Assembly: GCA_946902985.2 (NCBI GenBank)
Contig: OX336398.1
Coordinates: 235,642,120 to 235,706,119 of the forward strand
DNA from: Meconema thalassinum
Lineage: Eukaryota > Arthropoda > Insecta > Orthoptera > Tettigoniidae
Direction: 5' to 3'
Length of the DNA: 64,000 nt
The notes beneath the pieces were generated by a model. The model was given only the letters and a program-made list of their open reading frames with translations. It ran no database searches and had not been told where the DNA came from. Of the stretch, positions 21,331 through 32,118 are shown one piece after another; the first letter of the stretch is position 1; each line of letters starts with the position of its first letter. Position numbers and translations under genes: made by a program.

Positions 21331-22620
21331 CCGTAACATCATTTTTTTGTTCCAGGTTTTTAGTAAGTTAGAGATTCTTTCTTTGTTTCCTTCGCGATTT
21401 AATCCAGATGGTTGTATGATTTTCCCTATTTGAAATTATTTACCTGAGGGATTTTTCCAAACTGAGTAATCAGAAGTTGTTTGTCTAAGCATTGAGAAGA
21501 TTCTTCCTCTACTGGTTTTTCCCATGAAATTTGAAGCACATGGAATTTTATGATTATTTTCCAGGCAATGCATAGTTTCTTGCCCATAGTTTACCCTATT
21601 AACCGCAATGGCCAAACGAGATATTTTGCTTCATCTTTATGCCTCGCTCAGGAGCACGATTGAACCTGCTTAGCTGATGTGTTGGTCTTCTTTTCCTCCC
21701 AAAATCTCTTCATCCTATCGTTGAGCTTCTTCTTTCGATCCTCTGCCCAAGTTATAGTGTCTCTAGTGTTGGGTTTGTCTCCAAATTGGTAATTGTCAAT
21801 TTTGGTTCTGAATTTACATCTGCCCTCTACAATGTCTTCTGAGTTGTTGATTCCTGGAGATCTGTTTCTGGAGTTCTTGGATTTTAATTAAAGGGTCAGG
21901 TTGAGAATTATTTTATTTAGTTTGTTATTGTTAATTCTGATAATGTGCCCATAAAATGTCACTCGTGTTTTCCGAAAAGTGTAAGAGATTTTTTCATATT
22001 GACATTATATTTCCTGGAATGATAGTTTCCTCCATATTCCCTCTATATAAACTGGGCCAAACATTTTTCGTAATGTATTCCATTCTTAAAAAGGAAGAAT
22101 TGCAGAGTGTTTTATTCCTTTCTTGTTTCTGTATGCCTTTGGTGATTTTATTTTTCTTTATTTGTTTCACCCAACTTTGGGGCACATGATATCAATCACT
22201 TTTTATTGTTTTGAGCTTTCCTATTTGCCTCATCCTTTGAGATCTTGCTTCCCTTTCTTCGGCAGAGATGTGGCTCGTACGCTTTTGTTTGAGTTTCACT
22301 TGGAACCGTTGTTTCTTATCCTTGGTGACGGCTTTGTCCATGAGCATGGTGTCTGTCATTTGGAGTTCCACAAGGTCTTTCTCGGTTTCCTTAAACCAAA
22401 GAGGTATTGTTTTTTAATTCGAAAGTAGTCGAAGATCTTTTTGGTTAGTCTGTTTGAATTCATTCGATGGATGAGCCCATAAAAATCAATTCTCCGTTTT
22501 CTTATTGTGTCCGAGAGTTTTTCAATCTTTTGGTAAAGAGTTTCGTTCCTGACATGGATTAATTTGTTGTTATGAAATTTTGGGCCTAAGACTTTGCGTA
22601 TTATCATTCTTTCCTTGACC
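21330..22620 (-). pseudogene. LINE reverse-transcriptase C-terminus, degenerate
   Basis: From right to left on the minus strand: LYQKIEKLSDTIRKRRIDFY and GLIHRMNSNRLTKKIFDY (22607-22410), a degenerate middle, then TWAEDRKKKLNDRMKRFWEE (~21710). The far-left piece (21330-21470, IIQPSGLNREGNKERI) is an RT segment normally upstream, so at least two insertions are joined here. Multiple stops and shifts. Confidence 0.55.
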
Positions 22621-22629
22621 TCCAGCCTT

Positions 22630-23215
22630 ATTATTATTATTTATTATTATTTAATCGATTGTTCCCCTTTAGGAGAGCGATTGAACTTGAATACATGATT
22701 TCATCTCCTGGCGTTTTCCCGCTTCTCTTCCCAAAATCTCTTCATCCTCCCAGAATGCTCCTTCCTCCGCTCAGCTGTCCATTTTCTTCCAGGCTGTCGT
22801 GACGGTCTCTGATCAAACTTAACATTTTTGATTTTATTCCTGCACTCGGTGTGGTCCTCAAGATTTTCAATGTTGACCTGTTGTAGGTCCCTCTGAACCT
22901 CTGTCAGCCACTCCGTGCCACACTTACTCCGTGTTATAACGTTGAGCAATTTCTTCGCCGTTCTGAAATTTTCCATCCTGTAAATGTGTGTATAAAACTG
23001 TACTCGGAGTTTTCTGATTACTTCCGTTATCGTGTGGATCTTTTGGTAGAGTTCGTTTTCAGGTCTCTTCATCCAAATACCGTTGTTATTAACTGCCCCG
23101 TAAACCTTTCTGAGAATTTTTCTTTGCTGTTTTTCTATATTCTTAATTTTGGAATGACCGTCGATCACCATTGTTTCGGCTGCGTAAGTTGCTTCCGGAA
23201 GAATCACCGTTGTAT
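22630..23215 (-). pseudogene. LINE reverse-transcriptase C-terminus (open 168 codons)
   Basis: The frame at 22701-23207 reads YAAETMVIDGHSKIKNIEKQ (end of the RT domain), LRKVYGAVNNNGIW, ELYQKIHTI and ends KWTAERRKEHSGRMKRFWEE. It is the best preserved member of the LINE family repeated in this region. TTATTATTATTT at 22626-22655 is the AAT-rich 3' tail. 5'-truncated, no catalytic motif retained. Confidence 0.7.
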
Positions 23216-23224
23216 AGTTATTAT

Positions 23225-23760
23225 TATTATTGTTGTTGCATCGTTATGTCTATCTATGCAGCGCGATAGAACTTTGTTATCTGATGATTCTTCTTGTCCC
23301 AAAATCTCTTCATCTGAGCACTGAAAGTCTTCTCCGTTCTTCCGTCCATGATTTATTGATCCTGGTAGTCATTTCCTCAGAGAAATGATGGTTGTTGATC
23401 ACTGTTTCGAACTGGAGTCGATCTTGTATAATTTCCCCTGTGATGCCAATTTATTGAAGGACTTTTTCTATTTCACTAAGCCAGTTGTTGTTGACTCTCA
23501 TTGAGAGAGCGAGGTTGAGCCTGTCATTGTTCATTCTGAGAATGTGGCCGTAGAACTTCACTCGCCTTGACCTGAAGGTGTCAGTGATAAAGCTCCTGAG
23601 ATTTCTGTTTCATCCAGATTCCTTCTGAGCAGACTGGACCAAGGATTTCCCTCAATACGTTCTCCTCTTGTCTCTCTACTTCTTTGATAAGAGATCTGCC
23701 TCCAATGACCAAGGTTTCCAAAGCGTGTAGTTCTTGAGGTTTGAGGACAGTTACTTATTT
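23225..23760 (-). pseudogene. Third LINE C-terminal copy, degenerate
   Basis: It begins (3' side) with an ATTATTATTATT tail near 23220, then CCAAAATCTCTTCATC, which encodes the same MKRFW motif as the two preceding copies. Continuing frames are broken by stops. 23761-24030 has no recognised content. Confidence 0.5.
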
Positions 23761-24034
23761 ATGTTCGACCCTGACTATTAAATGACAGAAAACTGTATCA
23801 TAATGATGGTCATTATAGCACTATTTTTCATTATGAAACAGTTTCTCCCACCAATCACAGCTCAAGAAACAGTTGTTTGACCAATTAGATAATTAGATGC
23901 GCTGAGTCCCACGGCCTTCTAATTTAAATTTCACTGCGTTGCCTAGTGTCTTAGTGGGGTAATCGAGAAGGCCATGGTCAAATACAAGGCATTCTCTGCG
24001 TCTCATGCGCTCTGTTCATTACATAAAACTGGCG

Positions 24035-25073
24035 AAATCTCGACAGATATTTATGAATATTTATCTTCGAACAAAAAATAGTTATAATAATTATCGTCGA
24101 ACATAAACAGTCGTTTGCAACTCGCCTATAATGGTAATTAAGACACTCGTTCGGAAATTATAAAACTCGCATACGCTCGTTTAATAAACATACTCGTGTC
24201 TTAATTATTGCCATATCAAGGAAGAGCTTTTTACAGTCAACATCTCTACTTACCACATCCTCCATGAAAGCCTGAGAAGTACTGTGAAAAGCCAAAATCA
24301 ATCATCTTCTAACAGGGGTAACACCAGCAGAATGTTTACCAGCCGGACACAACTTGGACTGGACCACTTGGAAATCACTAAACAGATTACGAGCAGGTGT
24401 TGGCAAAACTAAGGATAACCTAATAGAATGGGGATACCTACAAGAATCAATACTTTGAGAGTGTGAAGAGGTTCAGACAACAAAGCATCTGTGTCAGTGC
24501 TTATGCTGCCCTGATTCTTGCAGTCAGGAGGAGTTGTTTAAGGCACAAGAAAATGCTATAGCAGTTGCTCGTGTCTGGGCAAAGACAGTTTGATTACATT
24601 GTGTGTGTATAATTCCTTGTTTCTCCTTTGATTTTGTATGCACAATATTATTTATCTGCCTCTGATTCGTGTAAATAAATATATTTTTAGCGTATGGCTT
24701 TTAGTGCCGGGAGTGTCCGAGGACATGTTCGGCTCGCCAGTTTGTAGCTGGCTGCTTCTAAGCGGACACCCAATGGGTGAGCTACAAGTACCGTTGGAGA
24801 TGAAAGTTTGAACGTAAGGACAAGGAGTTGGAAGGTAGCGGCTGTGGCCTATAGTTAGGGACCAACCCCGGCATTTGCCTGGAAGGAAGATGGGAAACCA
24901 CAGAAGACCATCTTCAAGGCTGCCAGCAGGGGGATTCGAACCTCCTCGCCTCCCGGATGTGAGCGACTGCCAGCAGCCATGCCGTAACGACCACGGCTAA
25001 CTCACCCGGTAATAAATAAATAAATAAATAAATAATAATTATTGCCATTATAGGCTCGTTGCATAATGTACTA
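24035..25073. mobile_element. Foldback MITE-like element, copy 2, interrupted
   Basis: 24035-24214 and 25037-25073 together match the MITE at 10800-11013. The 12-bp AATTATTGCCAT is duplicated (24203-24214 and 25037-25048) around an 822-bp insertion (24215-25036). The order of events is clear: MITE first, retroposon second. Confidence 0.7.
24215..25036 (+). mobile_element. 5'-truncated LINE tail with SINE-like 3' part
   Basis: 24360-24590 encodes LNRLRAGVGKTKDNLIEWGY and then a broken Cys-cluster ending CQCLCCPDSCSQEELFKAQE, the Jockey-type end-of-RT motifs also seen at 8.6 kb. After about 24690 it continues with TGGCTTTTAGTGCCGGGAG and, on the minus strand, the shared SINE core (GGTTCGAATCCCCC, CCAGGCAAATGCCGG) to an (AAAT)n tail. 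One target duplication encloses both parts, so either the LINE carries SINE-like sequence in its 3' UTR or a SINE inserted later into it. Confidence 0.6.
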
Positions 25074-25076
25074 ATA

Positions 25077-25195
25077 TCGTATGGCTTTTAGTGCCGGGAG
25101 TGTCTGAGGATATGTTCGGCTCGCCAGAGGCTGTAGCTGCTTTGATGCGGACACTCATGGGGTGAGCTACAAGTACCGTTCAAGTAGTTCCAACT
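25077..25195 (+). mobile_element. Partial copy of the same 3' repeat
   Basis: CGTATGGCTTTTAGTGCCGG and the next ~100 bp repeat 24698-24800 with several differences; the copy stops before the SINE core. Confidence 0.6.
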
Positions 25196-25251
25196 TTCGC
25201 TACCAGATGTCAGTGACACTTAGTGGTGAGCGTTGGAACTGTGATAGAGCG

Positions 25252-25492
25252 TTTTAACGAAATTTTACCTAGACATTTAGCTTCACACAGGTGTAATTAG
25301 TGGAAGGTTCTTTTACATGCCATATATCTATGACATGGGACCTTCGGTTTTACTTCCCCGTCGAAGGAAGGCATACTGAAGGATTTTAACGCTTTTAAAA
25401 AATCCGACGACTTCGTCCGGGTTTGAACCCACGATCTTGGGCACAGCAGTTCAGCATGCTACCGACTACGCCACCGCAGCCGCTTTGATTAC
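25252..25492 (-). mobile_element. SINE family 1, 5' half
   Basis: On the minus strand: AAGCGGCTGCGGTGGCGTAG, B-box GGGTTCAAACCC and the GGCATGTAAAAGAACC core, matching 9848-10070. The 3' half is absent. Its orientation is opposite to the copy 190 bp further on. Confidence 0.75.
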
Positions 25493-25499
25493 TTTGGTA

Positions 25500-27800
25500 T
25501 AATATCTTGGTTTTGCGTTCTTCGATATTGTTTTTAGGCCTATAATGTTTATGTTCCAGCTGATTCTATACGCCTTATGTAATTTTGAAATAAATTCTCT
25601 CTTCGTTTGTCTCACGATTCAATCCTGGTGGCTGAAGTACTTCGCCCAGGGACTTGAATTTATTTACTTGATTTTTTTAACAGCGGCTTCGGTGGCGTAG
25701 TGGGTAGCATGCTGAGCTTCTATGACCAAGATCGCGGGTTCAAACCCGGCCGAAGTCGTCGGATTTTTTAAGAATGTTAGAAATCCCTCAGTATACCTTC
25801 CTTCGGAGGGGAAGTAAAGCCGGCGGTCCCATGTCATAGATTTATGGCATGTTAAAGAACCTTCCATTAATTACACCTGTGTGAAGCTAAATTATATATA
25901 GGTTAAACATTTGACTAACGTTCTTAGGTTCCTACGTTCGTTGTCAAGAGCCGACTGCGGTGGCATCTGATAACTAAGTTCTGGACAAGTTGGTCGTTGA
26001 CGGTGGTGTTTGGCGGTAAAAGTATGAACTACTTGAAAAAATTGAATGTCTGCAGTCCGTACATGAATTAAAACAGATACACGCACTAATACAGCCATCA
26101 CAATTAACACCGGTTATCAGACAGATTCTACGCACACCCAAAGTACACGGGGCTACATGACCGCGTTGTCGCAGCCCCTAAACTAAGGAACCAAATAACC
26201 AACTTGATTTTATCCAATGGATTTAAGTTTTCTACCTTGATAATGACTGGATCTTCCGTGTATTGAGTTCTTCCGAATGCCTTTTGGATCCCGCTCTTTG
26301 CTTCAATTTCGTGAAGTCTTTCAAGAGGCTCAACTGCTTCTTGCCTATTATTGGAAAGAATAGCTAGATCATAGCAAAGGTCCAAACACTGCAGATGAAT
26401 TTTATTTTTGAGTAGCCGACCAATAGTTGTTTCCCTCTCCCATGTCCTGATAACTTTCTCAAGGGTATCATTGAACAATAACGTAGATAAACCGTCATCG
26501 TGTCAAAGTCCTCTGTTAATAGGAAAAGGGTCCGAAAGTTCAACTTGAAATTTAACTTTTGAGTTGTGGCTGTCACTGTCTGTCTAATGAAGTCCTTTGT
26601 TTTCCTATCAACTTTGAATGCCTCTAGAATATTGACTCTTAAGCTTTCCTGAAGTCGACAAAAGTGAGCACTGTTTGCCTGATTTTATGGATTTGCAAGA
26701 TGGTTTTGATATTGAGAATTTGTTCTGCTGAGGAACTGCCTTTTCTGAATCCTGCCTGATATTAACCAATTAGGTATTCTGTTTGTCATTAAAGTTTCGT
26801 GAGTAAGGCTTTAGAGTGAATTTTATAAGGATATTCCTCTGTAGTTATTGATATTTGCTTTATTTTCATTAGCAGTCACCAGAAACATCTCTCCTCTCCC
26901 ACTCGTCTTAATACCACTTCATTTGTTACTATATCTACCCATCTGATTTTCATCATTCTCCTGTAACACCACATTTTTTCTCTTTTCTGCAGTGCCGACC
27001 GTCCAAGTTTTACTTCCATAAAGCGCTACGCTCCAGACAAAGGCTTTCAAAAAAGACTTCCTAATACCTAAATCTATATTCGATGTCAACAGATTTCTTT
27101 TCTATAGAAATGCTTTCCTTGCCCGAGTCAACCTACTTTTTATATCATATTCCATCTTCCCTTGGGGCTTTGTTATTTTTAAGTTCACTGATTATTTGCT
27201 TGATTTCAGAATATGGATTTGGAATGAGTTGCTCAAATGAGAGTTGTTCTTCATGAGGTTAGCAGGTTAAAAGGCAATGGAAATAATCTGCGAGAAGTAT
27301 ACTGTACAGTTTTCTTTGTTATTTACTTCCAGAGCCCCATCTGGTCGTTTAAAACATAAAGTAGGTGCTTGGTTCCTCAGAAAATGTTTTGTAAACGGTT
27401 CATTTACTGTTTTTGACGAAATTTCGATCTATTTCTGTCTGTCTATTTTGATCATATTTGCGATGTTTTAGGATTTCATGGTATTTGAGGCTTTTTACTC
27501 GGCTTTGAGGAATTCAAGCCAGTTTTGTTCTATTCTATTCGAATTCCATTTTTTTCTGGCTTGAAAATTCGAAGGTTTATGGCAGTCTCGTTTCAATATC
27601 TGAAATACTAACCGGGAAGATCCTACGAGTGTATTTGTTAATTCCATCCAGATGGAAGAATTTTGGTTGAAGATATTTGGCAGGAAGTTGCTTCAATATT
27701 GTTTAAGAAATTATGGATCAATTCAAGGATGTTTAACTGTTCTGGGTTTGTATCTGTCAGGTTGAAACTTTACTTTGATTAAGGATAAGTGGTGATCAGA
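25500..27800 (-). pseudogene. LINE reverse-transcriptase domain, degenerate and interrupted
   Basis: Read right to left: EYQAGFRKGSSSAEQI-type RT motif (~26750), FVDFRKA (~26660), then DLAILSNNRQEAVEPLERLH (~26330), a decayed YADDLAIL active-site block. VENLNPLDKIK is followed, across a SINE insertion, by NKFKSLGEVLQPPGLNRE (~25650). A foreign LINE piece (KAFVWSVALYGSKTWT, ~26880-27170) lies inside. Numerous stops. This is the only place in the window where the catalytic part of a LINE RT is visible. Confidence 0.6.
25676..26201 (+). mobile_element. SINE family 1, full-length, nested in LINE
   Basis: Flanked by ACTTGATTTT (25666-25675 and 26202-26211). The head GGTGGCGTAGTGGGTAGC and B-box GCGGGTTCAAACCCGGCC are better preserved than in the copy at 9848. 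The tail ends ACATGACCGCGTTGTCGC then AACCAAATAACC. Its insertion interrupts the RT reading frame. Confidence 0.85.
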
Positions 27801-27859
27801 GTCAATGACTCCCAATTTTACTTAACAATAATAATGTATTTCTAGTTTCTTTTAGAAAT

Positions 27860-27937
27860 GGCTAAATGGTCTATTTGAAGTTATTATGATACTCATATGT
27901 TCACCATATCATTGGGTACAATTCACCATTTCATCGG

Positions 27938-27985
<48 letters not shown>

Positions 27986-28640
27986 GACATATTCATTTCA
28001 CCACATCAGTGGGGACAAATCAACATATCGTCGGCTTGTTTGCAAGATGGTGTGGCTAATTCTCTTAAGGTGGCACATTAAGAAAAGAGCGAACAATGGA
28101 ACAGGTCTCGAAGATGACGGCCTTCTGCATGGTGATATGTAGACCAGGATGTATTCCCAATATTTGTAGATTGCGAGCCAATGATTTACTGATGATGCCG
28201 GTAGGAGAAATGACTATGGGCAGAACCACTACACTTTCCTGTCTCCACATTCGCCGTATTCCCTCAGCCAAGATATTTGGTGATCTTATCACAGCAGATT
28301 TGTTGCAGATTATGGGAATTGGGCACTGCAATATCAATGAGAAAGGATCACTTCCGAACTTTGTCCACAAGAACGATATCTGGCCGGTTTGCTTCTATGG
28401 TTTTATCAGTAATAACGGATAGGTTCCATAACAACTTGTGAGTAAGATTTTCCAAAATGGCCTTAGGAACATACTGATAGCTAGGCAAAGTATTTTTAGA
28501 TAATGAGTAATTTGGTCCAGATGTAGGTGCACTATTTTGGCTACTTGATTGTGCCTTTTCATGTAATCAATAGAGGAGATGGCTTGGCAGCCTCCTGTCA
28601 TATGTTGGATTGTCTCAGGTTCTAGTTGGCATCTTGGGCA
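27860..28640 (-). pseudogene. LINE tail with restriction-like endonuclease motif
   Basis: Minus strand, right to left: a Cys/His cluster (CPRCQLEPETIQHMTGGC), RHNQVAKIVH, then NRPDIVLVDK and, after a break, FLIDIAVPNSHNLQQ. PD...D-x-A is the signature of the C-terminal restriction-like endonuclease of early-branching LINEs (R2/NeSL/Dong type). LPIVISPTGIISKSL and LQKAVIFETCSIVRSFL follow. The frame is broken near 28330 and elsewhere. (ATT)n at 27942-27983 is its tail; part of the 3' end (TTCACCATATC...) is repeated just beyond, at 27900-27940. Confidence 0.65.
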
Positions 28641-29350
28641 TTTATTTATTTAATTATTTATTTATTTATTTATGTATTTATTGAGCAATATGAAGGAAGA
28701 CAGGACCAGCCCAAATACATTCCTTCTTGACATTATCGGATTAAACAACAACATGTATCAATGAAAAATAGAGAAAACAGATTTCACAAATTACACAAAT
28801 GAAGAACAGAAGATAAATACTTCAAATGAGATCGTGAAAATATAAACCATTAAATTAAAACAAAACTGTACAAAGTAGAAAAAAAGAATATACAAAAATA
28901 AAGGAGAAAAGAGTACCCAGTATTCAAGGAACAGCTGCTTTTACTTGTTTATTGAATAAGTTAGCGCCAGCGAATAAATCTACTTGAAGATCAATTGAAT
29001 TATAAAATGATAATATTTTAAATAAAGGCGAATTAGAATGGTGAACACTTTTAGATCTTGGGATGTGAAAGAGTGCTTGCTGTCGAGATCTTACTTGTGG
29101 TACATGAAAAGTGATGAATTGAAATAATTCTTGGCAGTCAATTTTTTCAGTTAAAATTTTCCTCAGCAGTAGCAAAGAACTTAACGACCTTCTACTTTTC
29201 AAAGATATGAAATTGAACAAATTTCGTAAAAACTGACTCGAAGTATCAAATGGACAAAATACATTGAACATCTTATAATACATGTATCTTAGACATTTAT
29301 TTTGCACAATCTCAATGTGATGAATTTGATCTTTATAAAGGGGATCTCAG
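28640..29350 (-). pseudogene. LINE (RT C-terminus, 127 codons) with (AAAT)n tail
   Basis: 28924-29307 reads MQNKCLRYMYYKMFNVFC, then SLKSRRSLSSLLLLRKIL and HVPQVRSRQQALFHIPRS, the known post-RT segment of Jockey/I-type LINEs. The A-rich 3' UTR (28683-28920) and (AAAT)n tail (28640-28682, seen as TTTA) follow on the minus strand. 5'-truncated within the RT region. Confidence 0.65.
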
Positions 29351-29419
29351 ATTACTGCTGAATATTCTAACTTGCTTCGAACTAAACTTTCATACAACTA
29401 CCTGTATATTTTTCTTAAC

Positions 29420-30590
29420 TATATATTTTCATTTATGGCCTTTAAAGACCACGTTAGGCAACAATTGCACATTACTGGAAGCCTTCTCCGCCGCCCAAAA
29501 TCTTCGCATTGTTTCTCTGGCAGCCTGTCTTCGTTCTTCCGTCCAACCCTTGTTCAGTTTTGGTTCGTCGTGGAATCCTTGAAATATGTCGATATCTGAC
29601 CTAAACTTAGCGTGGCTTGAAATGTCTTCTGACTTTAGTCCAACATGATGAAGATCCTTCCACACCTTCCTGAACCATTTGTCTGACACCTTAGGTCTAC
29701 AGTCGAGTATACTAACAATCCTCTTCGTAAGTCTCCGCTCATCCATGCCCATAGAACCTGAGTGTCCGTTTTCTCATCGATTCCACCAACCTTTCATTGC
29801 CCTGGTAGAGTTCGCAACCTATATTGACCGTCCACAATCTTTGGACCCATTACCTTGCGAAGGATCTTTCTTTCGAATTTCTCAGCGTCCCGCAAACCTG
29901 CCTCCCCTGTTTTGTGGAGGCATTCACTAGCATAGGCATTCTGCTTTTATCACTGTATTATAGTAACGTAATTTAGCCCGTTTCGAGATGGCTTTCTTCT
30001 TGTATAAAGTGTATGTTCTGCGGAAAGACACATCTATCCTCTCCCGTCTGGTATTATTGGTCTCCCTTCCGCTAGTTTTCAACTGCACGATTACACCCAG
30101 GTACTTAAAGCTGTCAACTCTGTCTATCTTACCTTGCTTGGCCTGCCTTAACTTCTTCTTCTTTGCGAATGGGTCGCTTAGGACCACGCGAAATCAACAC
30201 TTTCTAGCCTTCCTGTTGGCCCAGTATTCCTTCATTCGCAACGAGTGGGTCTGTTTCCGTTGCTCTGGCCATCGATGTTGTGTAGTCTTCTTCTCTACTT
30301 CCTCGAAACCCCACGTCTGAGTGATTTTCCTGAATTCCTTCCGGCCATGTAAGTCTGGTGATCCTAAATCGTTTAAGCCTTTTTCTGTAAAATTATACCA
30401 ATTCGGTCTAGTTGCCTTGTTATTTAAGAAAGTATGTACTTTGTGTGTCAATCTTTCTTATGTGTCCCATAAATTGGTTTCTTCGTATTCGCATTGTGTC
30501 TGTGATTTTGGAAATTTTCTTATATATTTCTGTATTAGGCTTTGGATAATGTACACCATCTTTTGTTCTTGGTCCAATTATATACTGTAT
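29420..30590 (-). pseudogene. Two nested LINE C-termini
   Basis: 29429-29752 ends KGWTEERRQAARETMRRFWA; 29927-30187 has DSFKYLGVIVQLKTSGRETN and KRAKLRYYNTVIKAE (RT segment); 30194-30451 ends HRWPEQRKQTHSLRMKEYWA. Two MxRFW/MKEYW tails prove two insertions in the same orientation, both of the LINE family at 21-24 kb. No catalytic motif. Confidence 0.6.
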
Positions 30591-30593
30591 TGA

Positions 30594-31005
30594 AGATAGT
30601 TATTATTTCCGCCATTTGGGGCAGCCCTGTCGTGGTGTGAAGAAAGCAATCCCTATCGCAAGTTCCGCTTGTGGTTTCCAATTGCGGTTGCTTCCTCAGA
30701 AACTTGAGACCCGCTTGTTTTAAAGAATGGAACTCTTGGCGAGGAAGAAGCGCCTGTGGAATGCTAAGCAGGACTTGGTGTTTGGTGCTACTTGTTTATT
30801 GGACCGCCCAGCCTCGCTGGCCGCAACACGCTCGTCCTCTGTCGGTATTTAACAGCTCGTGGTGGTAATTGTTGTTCAAAGGGAGACGAACATCTAGGTT
30901 ATCTGCTCAAGTTTAATTCCTTGGCCTTTAAGTCAATATGGCATCAGTTGGTACCTCTACAGCAACTATCTTATTCAGAACTGCCTTGTCAAACACTAAG
31001 GAATG
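30594..31005. other. Unassigned, with a 43-bp repeated motif
   Basis: TAATTGTTGTTCAAAGGGAG then CATCTAGGTTATCTGCTC (30866-30908) resembles 32119-32160 and the 47-bp insertion at 63095-63141. Otherwise nothing recognised. Confidence 0.4.
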
Positions 31006-31189
31006 TATCCATAATGTAGAATTTTGGGCTTATACCATGTTTTATTGAATCAAACTCGGCGCGTTTCAAAGAAACCATGTCTTTCTTCGTCAGGAATAAA
31101 CGGAAATACGACTAAATTGTTGCTAAGGGAAGGCAAAAAAGAAAAGGTTGAATGAGCCTGATACATCTATTATGTTCTATTATGTTGAC

Positions 31190-31460
31190 TTCGAAAACAA
31201 TATGCACTCGCATTAAGGAACATAATAGATGTATCAGGCTCATTCAACCTGATAAATCGGCTGTTGCCGATCATGCTTTAACACCTGGCCATGATGTCAT
31301 GTTCCAAGGAGTGTATGTTCTTGCCCGTATAAAGCAATATCGTCCCAGAATCATCAGGGAGGCGGTTGAAATACGTAAACACCCAGATAATTTCAACCGT
31401 GACACCGGCTTCAATTTCAGTGAGTCCTGGCTACCTATTATCACAGCCGTCAGAAAGTAA
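31190..31460 (+). pseudogene. Penelope-like GIY-YIG endonuclease C-terminus
   Basis: The frame contains RIKEHNRCIRLIQPDKSAVA, DHALTPGHDVMFQ, ILARIKQYRPRIIREAVEIR-like and KHPDNFNRDTGFNFSESW segments, the known end of Penelope endonucleases (R..EH, HA...GH, RE..EI.K). The GIY and YIG strands and the whole RT are missing because the 5' part was replaced by the snap-back repeat. Not functional. Confidence 0.75.
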
Positions 31461-31580
31461 TACACTGCTGCTTTCCGTTGTCCCTAACATGGGGCTAAAA
31501 TGGCGTCCATCTTAGGGCACCTGTTTTAGTTCCTTTGTTGCTTTCTCTTAGCAACAATTTAGTCGTATTTCCATTTATTT

Positions 31581-31612
31581 CTGATGAATAAGGACATGGA
31601 TTCTTCCGAAAC
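31581..31612 (+). ncRNA. Hammerhead-like core in Penelope right repeat
   Basis: CTGATGA (31581-31587) and GAAAC (31608-31612) are 20 nt apart. ATTTATTT before the core pairs with GAATAAAT after it (eight pairs, one G-U), as stem I. Stem II is poor and the cut site unclear. The left repeat has the same pair on the minus strand (CTGACGA, 31093-31087; GAAAC, 31067-31063). Hammerheads in Penelope terminal repeats are established knowledge. Confidence 0.45.
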
Positions 31613-31670
31613 GCTTCGAGTTTGAATAAATAAAAATACGGCATAAGCCCAAAATTCTACATTATGGATA

Positions 31671-32115
31671 GTATCACGGGCCGTGAAAGTCTAAATGATA
31701 ATACTACAGAATATAGTTTAATTACTGCTTATACGTACATGTCTTGGTGTTCAATGACACCTTACATGATAGAGAATAGAATGAATATAAATGTACCTTA
31801 AAGGAATGCTTGTGAATAAATATGGTTCGATTACAGTGAATCGGACATCGCTGCGCTTTCTTTTTATTTGAATTTCCAATAGTGTTTTGTTAGGATATCC
31901 ATTTACTCTTTTATCTTTGTAAGATTATGTGACAACTTCGCTGTGTTTGCAAAGAGAAAAACATTGAATGCAAAATTCTACTTGGAAGTAACAGAAGCAA
32001 AGTGGGGAAAATGCAATGTGTTAGGTCAGGAGATTATTGACTTGCTGTCGCGTATCCAGATTCTTGACAAAGGGGACAAGGTTTGAAGACAGTACTTTTT
32101 ATAGATGATGATGAT
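31671..32115. other. Unassigned sequence
   Basis: No gene or repeat recognised apart from TCACGGGCCGTGAAAG at 31675. Confidence 0.3.
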
Positions 32116-32118
32116 GAT

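Larger units (their letters stand above)
31006..31670 (+). mobile_element. Penelope-like element fragment with inverted terminal repeats
   Basis: Arms of ~130 bp (31006-31137 and 31540-31670) are inverted copies starting TATCCATAATGTAGAATTTT, with about 85% identity by eye. Penelope-like elements are known for terminal repeats that can lie inverted. Between them is a GIY-YIG-type endonuclease tail. A 32-bp perfect inverted repeat lies inside (31146-31177, 31218-31249). No target duplication seen. Confidence 0.7.

Noticed and set aside
28065..28422. Plus-strand ORF of 108 codons at 28.1-28.4 kb
   Set aside because: The minus strand shows LINE endonuclease and C-terminal motifs; the plus frame is a shadow.
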